Shown here piece after piece: positions 56,328 to 64,000 of a DNA stretch of 64,000 nt (the stretch's first letter is position 1; each line of letters opens with the position of its first letter). Where the stretch lies: assembly GCA_943788815.1 (NCBI GenBank), contig CALSRS010000001.1, forward strand, positions 1,735,501 to 1,799,500, given 5' to 3'. The notes beneath the pieces are model-generated. The model made no database searches. It was given only the letters and a program-made list of their open reading frames with translations, and was not told the origin of the DNA. Origin of the DNA: an uncultured Gammaproteobacteria bacterium. GTDB lineage: Bacteria; Pseudomonadota; Gammaproteobacteria; Eutrophobiales; Eutrophobiaceae. The position numbers and the translations under genes were made by a program.

Positions 56328-56675
56328 CTAGTCGGAACTTTTAGATTTTTCAGGTTTTTTAGTACTACTACTTCCAGATTCTTTACTCGTTGAGCTGGTT
56401 TCTTTTGTCCCTGAGGTTTTAGGCTTATCCCCTGTGCTATTGTTGTCACTGGATGTTTTGACCCCTGTTTTATCAGTTTTCTCCTTGGGTTTCTTATCTT
56501 TGAAATCTGTTTCATACCAGCCGGTGCCTTTTAGATGGAAGGCTGCTGCTGAGACCAGCTTGCGTAATTTTTCTTCATTACATTCTGGGCAGACCGTTAA
56601 CAGGTCATCAGAGAACTTTTGAAGACGTTCAAATTTGTGATGACAGGCATCACATTGATATTCATAAATCGGCAC
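56328..56675 (-). CDS. FmdB-family zinc-ribbon protein
   Basis: This 115-residue protein begins MPIYEYQCDACHHKFERLQ with CxxC, then TVCPECNEEKLRKLVSAAAFHLKGTGWYETD, the FmdB putative regulatory zinc-ribbon family. The C-terminal half is a low-complexity Ser/Thr/Lys tail. Such genes stand next to DUF502 and aspS in many gammaproteobacteria. Function unknown. The 261-base spacer to the tRNA holds no gene that I recognise. Confidence 0.92.
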   Translation of the reverse strand: MPIYEYQCDACHHKFERLQKFSDDLLTVCPECNEEKLRKLVSAAAFHLKGTGWYETDFKDKKPKEKTDKTGVKTSSDNNSTGDKPKTSGTKETSSTSKESGSSSTKKPEKSKSSD

Positions 56676-56936
56676 GGTGTTTCCTTCGAATATTTTTCAC
56701 ATGGGCAAAATAGGGATGACTGACAACAAAATCAAGATGAATATTTCGATTTTTTCGGAATAGACCGGAAACCGGGTTTATCCTGCTCGAAAACTCCGGT
56801 ATTATCGCCCCTCCGTAGTTAGTTGACGGTAACAAAGTTAAGGGTAAAAATATACACTCTTCAAGTTAATAAAATCCCGTAAGTTAAATCTACACATTAG
56901 CTTTATACTTTGTACTTTAAACTTTTCACAAAATAT

Positions 56937-57012
56937 GGGCCGTTAGCTCAGTTGGTAGAGCATCTGACTTTTAATTAGGTGGTCGTTGGTTCGAACCCAA
57001 CACGGCCCACCA
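56937..57012 (+). tRNA. tRNA-Lys (anticodon UUU)
   Basis: The 76-base sequence folds as a tRNA with a 7-bp acceptor stem (GGGCCGT with ACGGCCC), a D-arm (TTAGCTCAGTTGGTAGAGCA), an anticodon loop CTTTTAA reading UUU, a T-arm with GGTTCGAACC and an encoded CCA end (57010-57012). A TATACT at 56904-56909 may be its -10 element. A T7 run follows directly. Confidence 0.97.
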
Positions 57013-57017
57013 TTTTT

Positions 57018-57908
57018 TTAGTATTTATTAATAAAGTCCAAAACAGCCTTGTTAAAAATATCAGGTGTTTCCCAGAATACCGCATGCCCGGCGTCCGGTA
57101 CTACCAGGGTCTCGGCATGATCCACACGGTCGGAAAAAAAACGGGACAGTGGTGCTGGTGAGGCGAGATCTGCACCACCACGAATGATCAATACTGGTGT
57201 GATCATATTTTCCAGGGCATCAAAAGTGAGTGTTTGTTTTAGTGGCTGGGAATCCATCAGGGGTCCTGGTGGTCTACTATAGTGTTCGAGCTCAACCCAT
57301 CGACGGGTCCCTTCCGGATTGGTTGCGCGGTAATGGGCTCCAACTTCACGAAATTCCGCCGGTAAGTCATCCCATTGCGGGGGTCTGAGGCTGGCAACCA
57401 TATCTCGATATTCTTTGTCTTCGACCCGGCCTGAATTATTTGCAATGACCATACTAATGAGTCTTTCAGGGTATGATAATGAGAGGTCCCAGGCGATGGA
57501 GCCACCGGCTGCGGTGGCGACCACGTGAAATTTTTCAATATTGAGCTTATCCATTAATCCGATTAAATCATCGACGGCAGTTCCGGGTTGTGGTCCGCTC
57601 TCATCGACAATGGACCTTCCCCAGCCACGCCTTTCAACTGCAATAACACGATAACCTGCCTCAGCAAAAGCCGGGACCTGATATTCCCAGAAACGATTGT
57701 TTCCTGTTGCGGCATGCATTAATACAATAACCTCACCTGCACCCCCGGTGTCCTCATACCATAATTTCACTCCGGGCAATGCCATGTGACCTTCAAAGGC
57801 GGGCGCCTGGGCAAATGTGTTTATGGTAATCGCCATGAGAATTGTCATGAAAGAAAAACGAAGCATAAAGAGTTTCGTTGAATAGAGATTATGAGTGATT
57901 AATTGCAT
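57018..57908 (-). CDS. alpha/beta hydrolase-fold protein lacking the nucleophile serine
   Basis: This 296-residue secreted protein has GGGGA 8 bases before ATG 57908 and an N-terminal signal sequence (about 15-35, ending TFAQA). The fold is clear: VIVLMHAATGNNRFW (oxyanion region), VIAVERRGWGRS, RGGADLASP (acid Asp247) and PDAGHAVFWETP (His275). The nucleophile elbow, normally G-x-S-x-G-G, reads ATAAGG, with Ala133 where serine should be. It may be a non-hydrolytic binding protein or use another chemistry. It runs toward the tRNA gene. Confidence 0.85.
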   Translation of the reverse strand: MQLITHNLYSTKLFMLRFSFMTILMAITINTFAQAPAFEGHMALPGVKLWYEDTGGAGEVIVLMHAATGNNRFWEYQVPAFAEAGYRVIAVERRGWGRSIVDESGPQPGTAVDDLIGLMDKLNIEKFHVVATAAGGSIAWDLSLSYPERLISMVIANNSGRVEDKEYRDMVASLRPPQWDDLPAEFREVGAHYRATNPEGTRRWVELEHYSRPPGPLMDSQPLKQTLTFDALENMITPVLIIRGGADLASPAPLSRFFSDRVDHAETLVVPDAGHAVFWETPDIFNKAVLDFINKY

Positions 57909-58075
57909 GTGTTATTCCCCTGATGATCTTAATAAATAATTTAGCATAATTTTTAGTATTCCACATGATTGCGGGATATAAATGAAACAGGGTCTATTGT
58001 TTGTGCGGTATTACACGTCTATATTGTAGGGCGGTAATATAACTAACATTGTTAATCCGTCCGGGGGGATGTCTT

Positions 58076-59182
58076 ATGTCATTAACAAAATACCACCAAC
58101 ATTTATCAGGCCTGGCACTGTTATGTCTGACAGGGGTCTCATGTCAGGCGGCTGACCCAGTTACATTTAAAGAACATACGATTGCCAATGATTTCAATAG
58201 TGGCTACCAGGTTGTTGCCTCTGATATTAATAATGATGGCAGGCTAGACTTGATTGCAGTGGACAGCCGCGCGGATGATCTCATGTGGTTTGAAAACCCG
58301 ACCTGGGATCGACATATACTGGCGACAGGCATGACGCGCATGATCAATATGGCGATATGCGGAGACCACTATGTGGTGGCCCAGCAATTTAGTAATCGTG
58401 TGAAAGATAGCATAGGCGAAATTGTGGCCATAAATCTCCAAGGGGAAAAGCAGCTCATCGATAAGATCCCGACCTCTCATCGTATTCGTTGTGCTGACAT
58501 AGATGGTTCTGGCAACGAAGTCGTCATTAATGCTCCCTTGACCGGCTTAAGTGCAATGGCACCAGACTATCGCGATAAGGTGCCTCTGGTGTATTACCGC
58601 CCAGGCAACTGGGAGCGTCAGGTCATTAATAATGACAATGAAGGCGTGGTGCACGGGATCTATATATATGACTGGGATAATAACGGTCGGGATGACATTT
58701 TAACCGCGTCATTTTCTGGGATTCATATCCATACATTTAATAACGGGTGGGACAGGACCGAATTTTCCAAAGCGCATGCTGGTGATTGGCCACAGATAGG
58801 GTCAGGTGATGTCGCCATAGGAAATGCCCAGGGTAGATATGTGGCATCCATAGAACCCTGGCATGGTAATCAGGTTGTGGTATATCACGATGGTGATCGC
58901 CAGGTCATCGACGACTCCATCACACAGGGCCACACAATTGCAACGGCTGATCTGAATAATGATGGTAGCGATGAAATTATTGTCGGTGATCGGGGTGATG
59001 GACAGAGTGTTTTACTCTATTACTCACAAGGGTCCAAATGGGAGAAGGTGATACTAGATGATGGCACGATGTCTGCTGCTACTTGCGTCGCCGTTGATCT
59101 GAACGCTGATGATTTGAAGGACATTGCGTGTATCGGGCGCACTACACAAAACCTTAAATGGTATGAGAACCTGGGCTTATAG
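58076..59182 (+). CDS. FG-GAP/VCBS repeat exported protein
   Basis: This 368-residue protein starts at ATG 58076 with a GGGGGA site 7 bases upstream. It has a signal peptide (about 1-26, ending SCQA). Calcium-loop type repeats follow: VVASDINNDGRLDLIAVDS, YDWDNNGRDDILTASF, ATADLNNDGSDEIIVGD and VAVDLNADDLKDIACIG. These DxNxDGxxD loops are the FG-GAP beta-propeller pattern found in extracellular binding proteins. Function unknown; likely a periplasmic or surface propeller. Confidence 0.85.
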   Translation: MSLTKYHQHLSGLALLCLTGVSCQAADPVTFKEHTIANDFNSGYQVVASDINNDGRLDLIAVDSRADDLMWFENPTWDRHILATGMTRMINMAICGDHYVVAQQFSNRVKDSIGEIVAINLQGEKQLIDKIPTSHRIRCADIDGSGNEVVINAPLTGLSAMAPDYRDKVPLVYYRPGNWERQVINNDNEGVVHGIYIYDWDNNGRDDILTASFSGIHIHTFNNGWDRTEFSKAHAGDWPQIGSGDVAIGNAQGRYVASIEPWHGNQVVVYHDGDRQVIDDSITQGHTIATADLNNDGSDEIIVGDRGDGQSVLLYYSQGSKWEKVILDDGTMSAATCVAVDLNADDLKDIACIGRTTQNLKWYENLGL

Positions 59183-59336
59183 TCATTATTCTTGGCACTT
59201 ATTTATTGATGAAATATTTTTTAAAAAATCTCTTGTTCAGGGTCATATTCATTAGATCTCCATTAGTATCTGGTAAAGAAGATTATATAAAGACGTGATT
59301 TTGTCCAGGCGGCGAATGACGATATAGTGTTTGAAT

Positions 59337-60041
59337 ATGGACACTTATGATCCTTTTGTGCCTTATGGCAGCGCACATATTATTACCTTAGGCGTTATCG
59401 GATTATTAGTATTTGCCTTGCCAATTTCATTAATTTCTATCAGTAGCTCCCGAAAATTAGTTATCGCGAAAATATTGGCAGTATTTTTGGTATTAAGTGA
59501 AGTGGGCAAGCCTTTAGTCAGCGTGTTGATCTACCAAAATCCAATTAATATTAGCCTGCCATTACATCTATGTGGCGTGGCGGCATTTTTGATCGCATGG
59601 ATGCTCTGGCGTCAAAGCTACAAGAGTTACGAGGTGGCCTATTTCTGGGGGGTTGGTGGCGGAATTCCTGCGATGCTGACACCAGATCTGATGGCAGGGT
59701 TCCCTCATCCTTCATTTTTCTATTTCTTTATTAGTCATGGCTTGATCTTGCTGGGCGTTATGTATGCTACGTTTGTTTTTTCATTTCGCCCCAGGCTTGC
59801 TTCTGTAGGCAAAGCAATTATTAGCACATTTGGTTTAATGGCAGTGATATACCCAATAAATCTATTATTAAATTCAAATTACATGTATCTGCTAGCCAAG
59901 CCAGAACAGTTAACATTAATGGAGTTGATGGGCACATGGCCATGGTATATTTTGACTTTGACGCTAATTGGGATAGTCGTATATCTGATTTGTTATCTGC
60001 CCTTTGTATTCATTGCCCGTTATGGAAATTACCATGAGTAA
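59337..60041 (+). CDS. TIGR02206-like integral membrane protein (YwaF family)
   Basis: This 234-residue protein has about seven hydrophobic segments. It starts MDTYDPFVPYGSAHIITLG and contains SLPLHLCGVAAFLIAW, WGVGGGIPAMLTPDL and FFISHGLILLGVMYATF, the pattern of the TIGR02206 family. Function unknown. The ATG at 59337 is taken; a TTG two codons upstream is in frame. It lies 25 bases before the AGCS symporter gene on the same strand. Confidence 0.8.
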   Translation: MDTYDPFVPYGSAHIITLGVIGLLVFALPISLISISSSRKLVIAKILAVFLVLSEVGKPLVSVLIYQNPINISLPLHLCGVAAFLIAWMLWRQSYKSYEVAYFWGVGGGIPAMLTPDLMAGFPHPSFFYFFISHGLILLGVMYATFVFSFRPRLASVGKAIISTFGLMAVIYPINLLLNSNYMYLLAKPEQLTLMELMGTWPWYILTLTLIGIVVYLICYLPFVFIARYGNYHE

Positions 60042-60066
60042 ATTTTTTATATACCGTTACTAATAT

Positions 60067-61452
60067 ATGGAAACACTCGAAGCCTTCTCAACTGAGTTTG
60101 CCAACATTATGTGGGGCATGCCATTGGTTGTCCTGCTGGTTGGTGGTGGGTTATTTCTGGTTATATACTCACGTCTTTTACCATACCGGCATTTTCGCCA
60201 TAGCATCGATATCCTCAAGGGCAAATATGATAACCCTGATGATGATGGATTAATTACACACTTTCAGGCTCTGTCCACGGCCTTGTCGGGTACTCTTGGA
60301 ATGGGAAACATCGCGGGGGTTGCCGTGGCTCTTTCCATGGGTGGTCCAGGGGCAATCTTCTGGATGTGGGTCACGGCTGTGGTGGGGGTGGGCACCAAGT
60401 TCTATACCTGTACCCTGTCTATTATGTATCGGGGCCATGACAGCCTGGGCGTTTTGCAGGGAGGCCCTATGTATGTCATTCGTGAGGGGTTGGGAAAAAA
60501 ATGGCAGCCATTAGCGGTACTGTTCGCGGTCTCTGGTCTGATCGGATCGCTACCTATGTTTCAGGTCAATCAGTTGGTGCAGATATTGCGTGACGTGATT
60601 GCTATTCCTGCCGGACTCGCAACAAATGAACAACATTTTGGATTTGATATTGCCACAGGAATCCTGGTTAGTCTCACTGTCTTGGTTGTTATTATCGGCA
60701 GGATCGAGAGGATAGGAAAGGTCACCTCCAGAGTTGTGCCGACCATGGTGATTGGTTATTTTATTGTGACGATCATATTGCTAATACTTCATATAGAAGA
60801 TGTTCCTTCAGCATTTGCTTTAATTTTTACCGATGCCTTCAGTGGAGATTCCATTGCCGGGGGGGCGATAGGGGCAGTGATTGTTATTGGTGTGCGCCGA
60901 GGGGCATTCTCAAACGAGGCGGGCATAGGTTCTGAGGTTCTGGCCCATGGTGCAGCAAAAACCAATGAGCCAGTGAGGGAAGGCATGGTGGCCATGTTGG
61001 GACCCGTTATTGATACGTTGATAGTCTGCACCTGTACTGCCCTCGCGATTCTGGTTACCGGTGCTTGGCAAGGTGATGCAGATGGCGTTAGTATGACTGC
61101 ACAGGCCTTTGAATCTGTATTTCCCGGGGCCGGCATCTATTTTATTACGGTTGTGGTCTTTTTCTTTAGTGTGACGACCATCATTACCCTGTGGTACTAC
61201 GGCGCAAAGTGTCTCGGATATCTCATAGGTGCAAAATATCAATATCACTACATCTGGTTTTATGTCATTTTGATAATAGTTGCCGCGGTAGTTTCATTGG
61301 AGGTCGTGATCGGTATTGTTGATGGTGCGTTTGCTATGATGGCGATCCCTACCATGACCGCAACCTTAATGCTCGCAAAAAAAGTCAATGCAGAAACGCG
61401 ACGCTATTTCCATACGCATTTAAATGAGCCACAAAAGGGATGGGAAGGCTAA
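60067..61452 (+). CDS. alanine or glycine:cation symporter (AGCS) family protein
   Basis: This 461-residue membrane protein has eleven or so helices. Family motifs are SGTLGMGNIAGVAVALSMGGPGAIFWMW, QGGPMYVIREGLGKKW and GVRRGAFSNEAGIGSEVLAHGAAKTNEP. AGCS proteins import alanine, glycine or similar amino acids with Na+. The substrate is not determined. It shares strand and spacing with the TIGR02206-like gene and converges with the MFS gene with no gap. Confidence 0.93.
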   Translation: METLEAFSTEFANIMWGMPLVVLLVGGGLFLVIYSRLLPYRHFRHSIDILKGKYDNPDDDGLITHFQALSTALSGTLGMGNIAGVAVALSMGGPGAIFWMWVTAVVGVGTKFYTCTLSIMYRGHDSLGVLQGGPMYVIREGLGKKWQPLAVLFAVSGLIGSLPMFQVNQLVQILRDVIAIPAGLATNEQHFGFDIATGILVSLTVLVVIIGRIERIGKVTSRVVPTMVIGYFIVTIILLILHIEDVPSAFALIFTDAFSGDSIAGGAIGAVIVIGVRRGAFSNEAGIGSEVLAHGAAKTNEPVREGMVAMLGPVIDTLIVCTCTALAILVTGAWQGDADGVSMTAQAFESVFPGAGIYFITVVVFFFSVTTIITLWYYGAKCLGYLIGAKYQYHYIWFYVILIIVAAVVSLEVVIGIVDGAFAMMAIPTMTATLMLAKKVNAETRRYFHTHLNEPQKGWEG

Positions 61453-62754
61453 TTATTTTTTTTGTATTAGTTTCAATCTAATCAGACAGATAGAAACCAG
61501 CATTCCACATACGGCAATAGCAGTTAACAGTAAAAAATAATTCTGGTGTCCCTGAGTCCCTGGCGCTGCGTCGAGTATACGGCCCGCCAATGGCGCAAAA
61601 AAGATATCAGGCGTAAAACCAATCACGGAGACTATTCCAACGGCTGTGCCTGTCATATGCGTTGGAAAACGAAACTCCTCCATCAAGGCAAAGTAGACGC
61701 CGCGAATTGCAAATACTGAGACGAAACTCATAATCAGATTAAAGAAAATGATATTAAAAGAAATATTGTCAGGACTAAAAAACGATAGAATCAAGTAACT
61801 TAAGATTAGTGCGGCGAAGCTGGACGCAATTAATCTACTGGAGGTAATTTTATCTGCAATTATTCCTGCTCCTATGGCGGCAACAGGGCGGATATAGGCC
61901 GCAAACGAGGTAAATTTTGCAGATTCTATTTCATCCATCCCCAATACTTCGGTCGCGTACAGCCCGTAGTTGTCCAGCCCCTTATAACCACAGTATGCAC
62001 AGATTACGATTGCTGACAGTAACCATATCGTAGTTCGTTTTGATACCGCCAGTATGTTCGATAGTGAGTGAGAAAAATCTGTTTTGTTTTCAGGTTGATC
62101 GGGTATCACTATCCAAGCCATAACGCCAGCCAGTGCCGTCATGACAGAATAATAATATATGACGTGCTGTATCCCCTGGCGACGCTGAGTGTTGTCCATA
62201 ATTAAAAATTCATCCGGTATCAACCAGGCAAAAATTACAACGGCAAGCGAGGCGAATGTTGCGGCCACCAGACCACGTCCGCCATCGAGCAGCCCAAATG
62301 CCCTGCCTTGTGAAAATGTGCCTCCCCACATTCGGGTTGCCCTGATTAGAGGCGCCCAAAACAGCAAGATGGATGTGAGCCCCCAGTATCCAAACAATAA
62401 TGATAAACCGATGATGCCGGGAAACTGTGCCATATAGAGGCCACCTGCCGCAGTAGAAAGTAATGAGGCGCTAATTAATCTTCGGGCAGGAAATTGGTCA
62501 GCAATAACACCGCCTGGAAAATATGCCACCATGGCAGTGACACCATATACCGCAAAAATGTCACCCAGGTCTGTATTGCTCAGGCTGAATGCCTCCAGCA
62601 GGCTTGGGCGAAAATATCGGGCAATGTGGAATGGTAAACTGAATATCATTTCCCCAGAGATTATCAGGCAGAGGATAATTATATATTTTGATGCTTGCTT
62701 ATTAATCATGATTAAAGTCGAGTTTACCATTGCTGATGGAGTAATATTGTTCAA
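61453..62754 (-). CDS. major facilitator superfamily transporter
   Basis: This 433-residue protein has twelve predicted hydrophobic segments. It has FPGGVIADQFPARRLISASLL after the second helix, the MFS motif A position (G-x3-D-x2-x-RR). A late FPTHMTGTAVGIVSVIGFTPDIFF is in the second half. The early GLPFHIARYFRPSLLEAFSLSN-like region resembles the OPA/nitrate-type branch, but the substrate cannot be named. ATG 62754 is used; an ATG some 15 codons later (before INKQASKY) is possible. It is divergent from the sirtuin gene (17 bases). Confidence 0.88.
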   Translation of the reverse strand: MNNITPSAMVNSTLIMINKQASKYIIILCLIISGEMIFSLPFHIARYFRPSLLEAFSLSNTDLGDIFAVYGVTAMVAYFPGGVIADQFPARRLISASLLSTAAGGLYMAQFPGIIGLSLLFGYWGLTSILLFWAPLIRATRMWGGTFSQGRAFGLLDGGRGLVAATFASLAVVIFAWLIPDEFLIMDNTQRRQGIQHVIYYYSVMTALAGVMAWIVIPDQPENKTDFSHSLSNILAVSKRTTIWLLSAIVICAYCGYKGLDNYGLYATEVLGMDEIESAKFTSFAAYIRPVAAIGAGIIADKITSSRLIASSFAALILSYLILSFFSPDNISFNIIFFNLIMSFVSVFAIRGVYFALMEEFRFPTHMTGTAVGIVSVIGFTPDIFFAPLAGRILDAAPGTQGHQNYFLLLTAIAVCGMLVSICLIRLKLIQKK

Positions 62755-62771
62755 AGATAATTAGTGAGCAT

Positions 62772-63566
62772 GTGAAAGTGTCAGAAATAAATGTAACTGT
62801 TATTACCGGGGCGGGGATTTCAGCAGAAAGTGGGATACCCACGTTTCGAGGGCCAGAAGGATACTGGACCGTGGGTTCAAGGGAATATCATCCTCAGGAA
62901 ATGGCGACTTATGCCATGTTTTGTAATCATCCCGACGAGGTCTGGATGTGGTACCTGTACCGATCGGAGGTTTGCAAAAACGCAAAACCCAATGCAGGGC
63001 ATTACACCCTGGTTGAAATGGAAATAGACCTGCAGGATCGGTTCAGGCTGATTACACAGAATGTCGATGGCCTGCATCTGGTGGCCGGTAATTCTATGGA
63101 GCGAACTTACCAGATTCATGGCAATGTGTTTTACATGCGCTGCGTTGATGATTGTCAAATTAGTATCTATCCATTGCCTTTGGACATTCTACCTAGAGAC
63201 AAAAAACAAACACTTTCACAATTGGATAAAGATAAGCTCGCATGCCCTGATTGTCACGGTCGAACAAGGCCACATGTGTTATGGTTTGATGAAATGTATA
63301 ACGAACATTATTTTAAATTTGATAGCGCAATGAACTGTGCATCGAAAACCGATCTGCTAATTATTGCAGGGACTTCTGGAGCAACGACCTTACCGAACCA
63401 TGTTGCCAATACTGTTTTGAATCTGGGCAAACCTATCATAGATATAAATATAGAAAAAAATCCTTTTTCTGAGATGGCAAGACAAAGTGTTGGCGGAAGA
63501 TTTATTCAAACATCCTGTTCACAAGGGCTACAGGAAATCCACGATTACTTGAAAGAACATTATTAA
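62772..63566 (+). CDS. sirtuin-type NAD-dependent protein deacylase
   Basis: This 264-residue sirtuin has the NAD-binding TGAGISAESGIPTFRGPEG, ITQNVDGLH and catalytic His116 in YQIHGNVFYM. Four cysteines form the zinc site: Cys124 and Cys128 (spaced by three), then Cys158 and Cys161 (CPDC). Tyr61-x-x-Arg64 matches the YxxR pair that marks desuccinylases such as CobB and SIRT5, so acyl preference may extend to succinyl groups. RPHVLWFDE corresponds to the RPxVVWFGE strand of CobB. The start is GTG at 62772. Confidence 0.9.
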   Translation: MKVSEINVTVITGAGISAESGIPTFRGPEGYWTVGSREYHPQEMATYAMFCNHPDEVWMWYLYRSEVCKNAKPNAGHYTLVEMEIDLQDRFRLITQNVDGLHLVAGNSMERTYQIHGNVFYMRCVDDCQISIYPLPLDILPRDKKQTLSQLDKDKLACPDCHGRTRPHVLWFDEMYNEHYFKFDSAMNCASKTDLLIIAGTSGATTLPNHVANTVLNLGKPIIDINIEKNPFSEMARQSVGGRFIQTSCSQGLQEIHDYLKEHY

Positions 63567-63680
63567 TTGAAATTAACTAACTAATATCACTTTGTTTTTT
63601 TCTGTTTGAATTAAAAGCGGCAGAATTACCCCTTATCAGATACAATATTAATCAGTGGTCTAGAATAAAACAGGCCATAC

Positions 63681-63700
63681 ATGCTAGGGGGGCGTAGCAT
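63681..63700 (+). promoter_or_regulatory. hairpin presenting a G-rich ribosome binding site at the CBS gene start
   Basis: ATGCTA (63681-63686) pairs with TAGCAT (63695-63700) around an 8-base loop containing GGGGGG. The hairpin ends exactly where the ATG of the CBS gene begins (63701). The G run in the loop would be the ribosome binding site. Such a structure could tune translation. This is seen in sequence; the function is inferred. Confidence 0.45.
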
Positions 63701-64000
63701 ATGAACAAAAAAATCTCAGATTTTCTCTCTGACGATAAGGCATTAACAGTCGACTCTGACGCTAGAGTAATCGATGCCATCAAGCTGATGAATTCAGAAA
63801 AACATAATTATGTTCTGGTGACACAGAACAATCATGTGCAAGGTATTTTTACGGAACGCGATCTGCTTAACCGGGTTTTAAGTGAAAAAAATATTACCTG
63901 CTGACGTTAAGATTTGCGATGTGATGACGCCCAACCCGGACACTTTAAGCAATGATGATTATATTGGCTATGCTATTGAGCGTATGGCCCGTTATGGTTA
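63701..64000 (+). pseudogene. CBS-domain protein, frameshifted at an A7 tract and truncated by the window end
   Basis: The first 67 codons encode a CBS domain (MNKKISDFLSDDKALTVD; FTERDLLNRVLSEK). The frame then hits TGA just after an A7 run at 63885-63891. In the +1 frame the homologous sequence continues without a break (ILPADVKICDVMTPNPDTLS; DDYIGYAIERMARYG), the start of a second CBS domain, to the window edge. Removing one A joins the two, so this is a one-base insertion, a sequencing error or slippage on the A tract. It binds adenine nucleotides in related proteins; its partner is unknown. Confidence 0.8.

Noticed and set aside
57013-57019. T7 run after tRNA-Lys as a rho-independent terminator
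   Set aside because: There is no hairpin other than the tRNA itself. It may help termination, but a separate terminator is not supported.
59216-59229. ATTTTTTAAAAAAT palindrome after the FG-GAP gene
   Set aside because: It is pure A/T, has no loop or GC stem, and is expected by chance in such DNA. It is not convincing as a terminator.
1-64000. Mobile elements, prophage genes, CRISPR arrays, toxin-antitoxin or defence systems
   Set aside because: I found no transposase, integrase, array of spaced direct repeats, or recognisable defence gene; almost all space is accounted for by the genes listed.

Overview
The window is chromosomal DNA from a Gram-negative gammaproteobacterium. The evidence is gene order and gene content. 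The rpmH-rnpA-yidD-yidC-mnmE block usually lies near the replication origin. The his-tat block, the yrbG-kdsD-kdsC-lptCAB-rpoN-hpf-ptsN-rapZ-npr block and the aspS-yebC-ruvCAB-ybgC-tolQRAB-pal-cpoB-queE-queC order are all typical of this class. KDO synthesis, heptosyltransferase and Lpt genes show an LPS outer membrane. The DNA looks AT-rich in the first two thirds and somewhat richer in G+C after about 48 kb. I saw no phage, insertion sequence, CRISPR array or rRNA gene. One tRNA-Lys(UUU) is present at about 56.9 kb.

Layout. 0.1-3.9 kb: ribosomal protein L34, RNase P protein, membrane insertion (YidD, YidC) and tRNA modification (MnmE). 3.9-8.5 kb: a small cell-surface sugar cluster with a DUF6165-like protein, a GT9 heptosyltransferase, two GT4 glycosyltransferases and an ELM1-like protein. 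8.5-14 kb: a zinc-finger protein, IlvE, a rhodanese, TatABC and HisEIFA. 14-17.9 kb: PolA, a LOG-family protein and a DUF2782 protein. 17.9-27.3 kb (minus strand): MgtE, the nitrogen PTS (NPr, RapZ, EIIA-Ntr), HPF, sigma-54, the LPS export ABC parts LptB/A/C, KdsC, KdsD and a CaCA antiporter. 27.4-30.4 kb: the peptidoglycan-recycling enzyme MurU with a clear terminator, then an unusually long MltF-type lytic transglycosylase.

30.4-41.3 kb is the most interesting part: a bacterial ceramide (sphingolipid) locus of two divergent arms. The plus arm encodes a fatty acyl-AMP ligase, a CerR-like NAD-dependent epimerase/reductase, a dedicated acyl carrier protein and a serine palmitoyltransferase-like enzyme. 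The minus arm encodes a bCerS-like GNAT acyltransferase, an LptF/LptG pair, a diacylglycerol-kinase-fold lipid kinase and a protein resembling the Tam41 phosphatidate cytidylyltransferases. A flippase-like UPF0104 membrane protein converges on the end of the plus arm. Together they suggest acyl loading, condensation, N-acylation, reduction, phosphorylation and possibly CDP activation of ceramide, followed by export. The last two steps are my inference.

41.3-56.7 kb returns to housekeeping genes: QueC and QueE, the complete Tol-Pal system, RuvABC, YebC, a lipase-like hydrolase, NadA with a neighbouring NrtR-type Nudix regulator and a candidate operator, AspS, a DUF502 protein and an FmdB-family protein. 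56.9-64 kb is more accessory: tRNA-Lys, an alpha/beta hydrolase without its nucleophile serine, an FG-GAP repeat protein, a TIGR02206-like membrane protein, an AGCS sodium symporter, an MFS transporter, a sirtuin, and a CBS-domain gene that is frameshifted at an A7 tract and runs off the window end.
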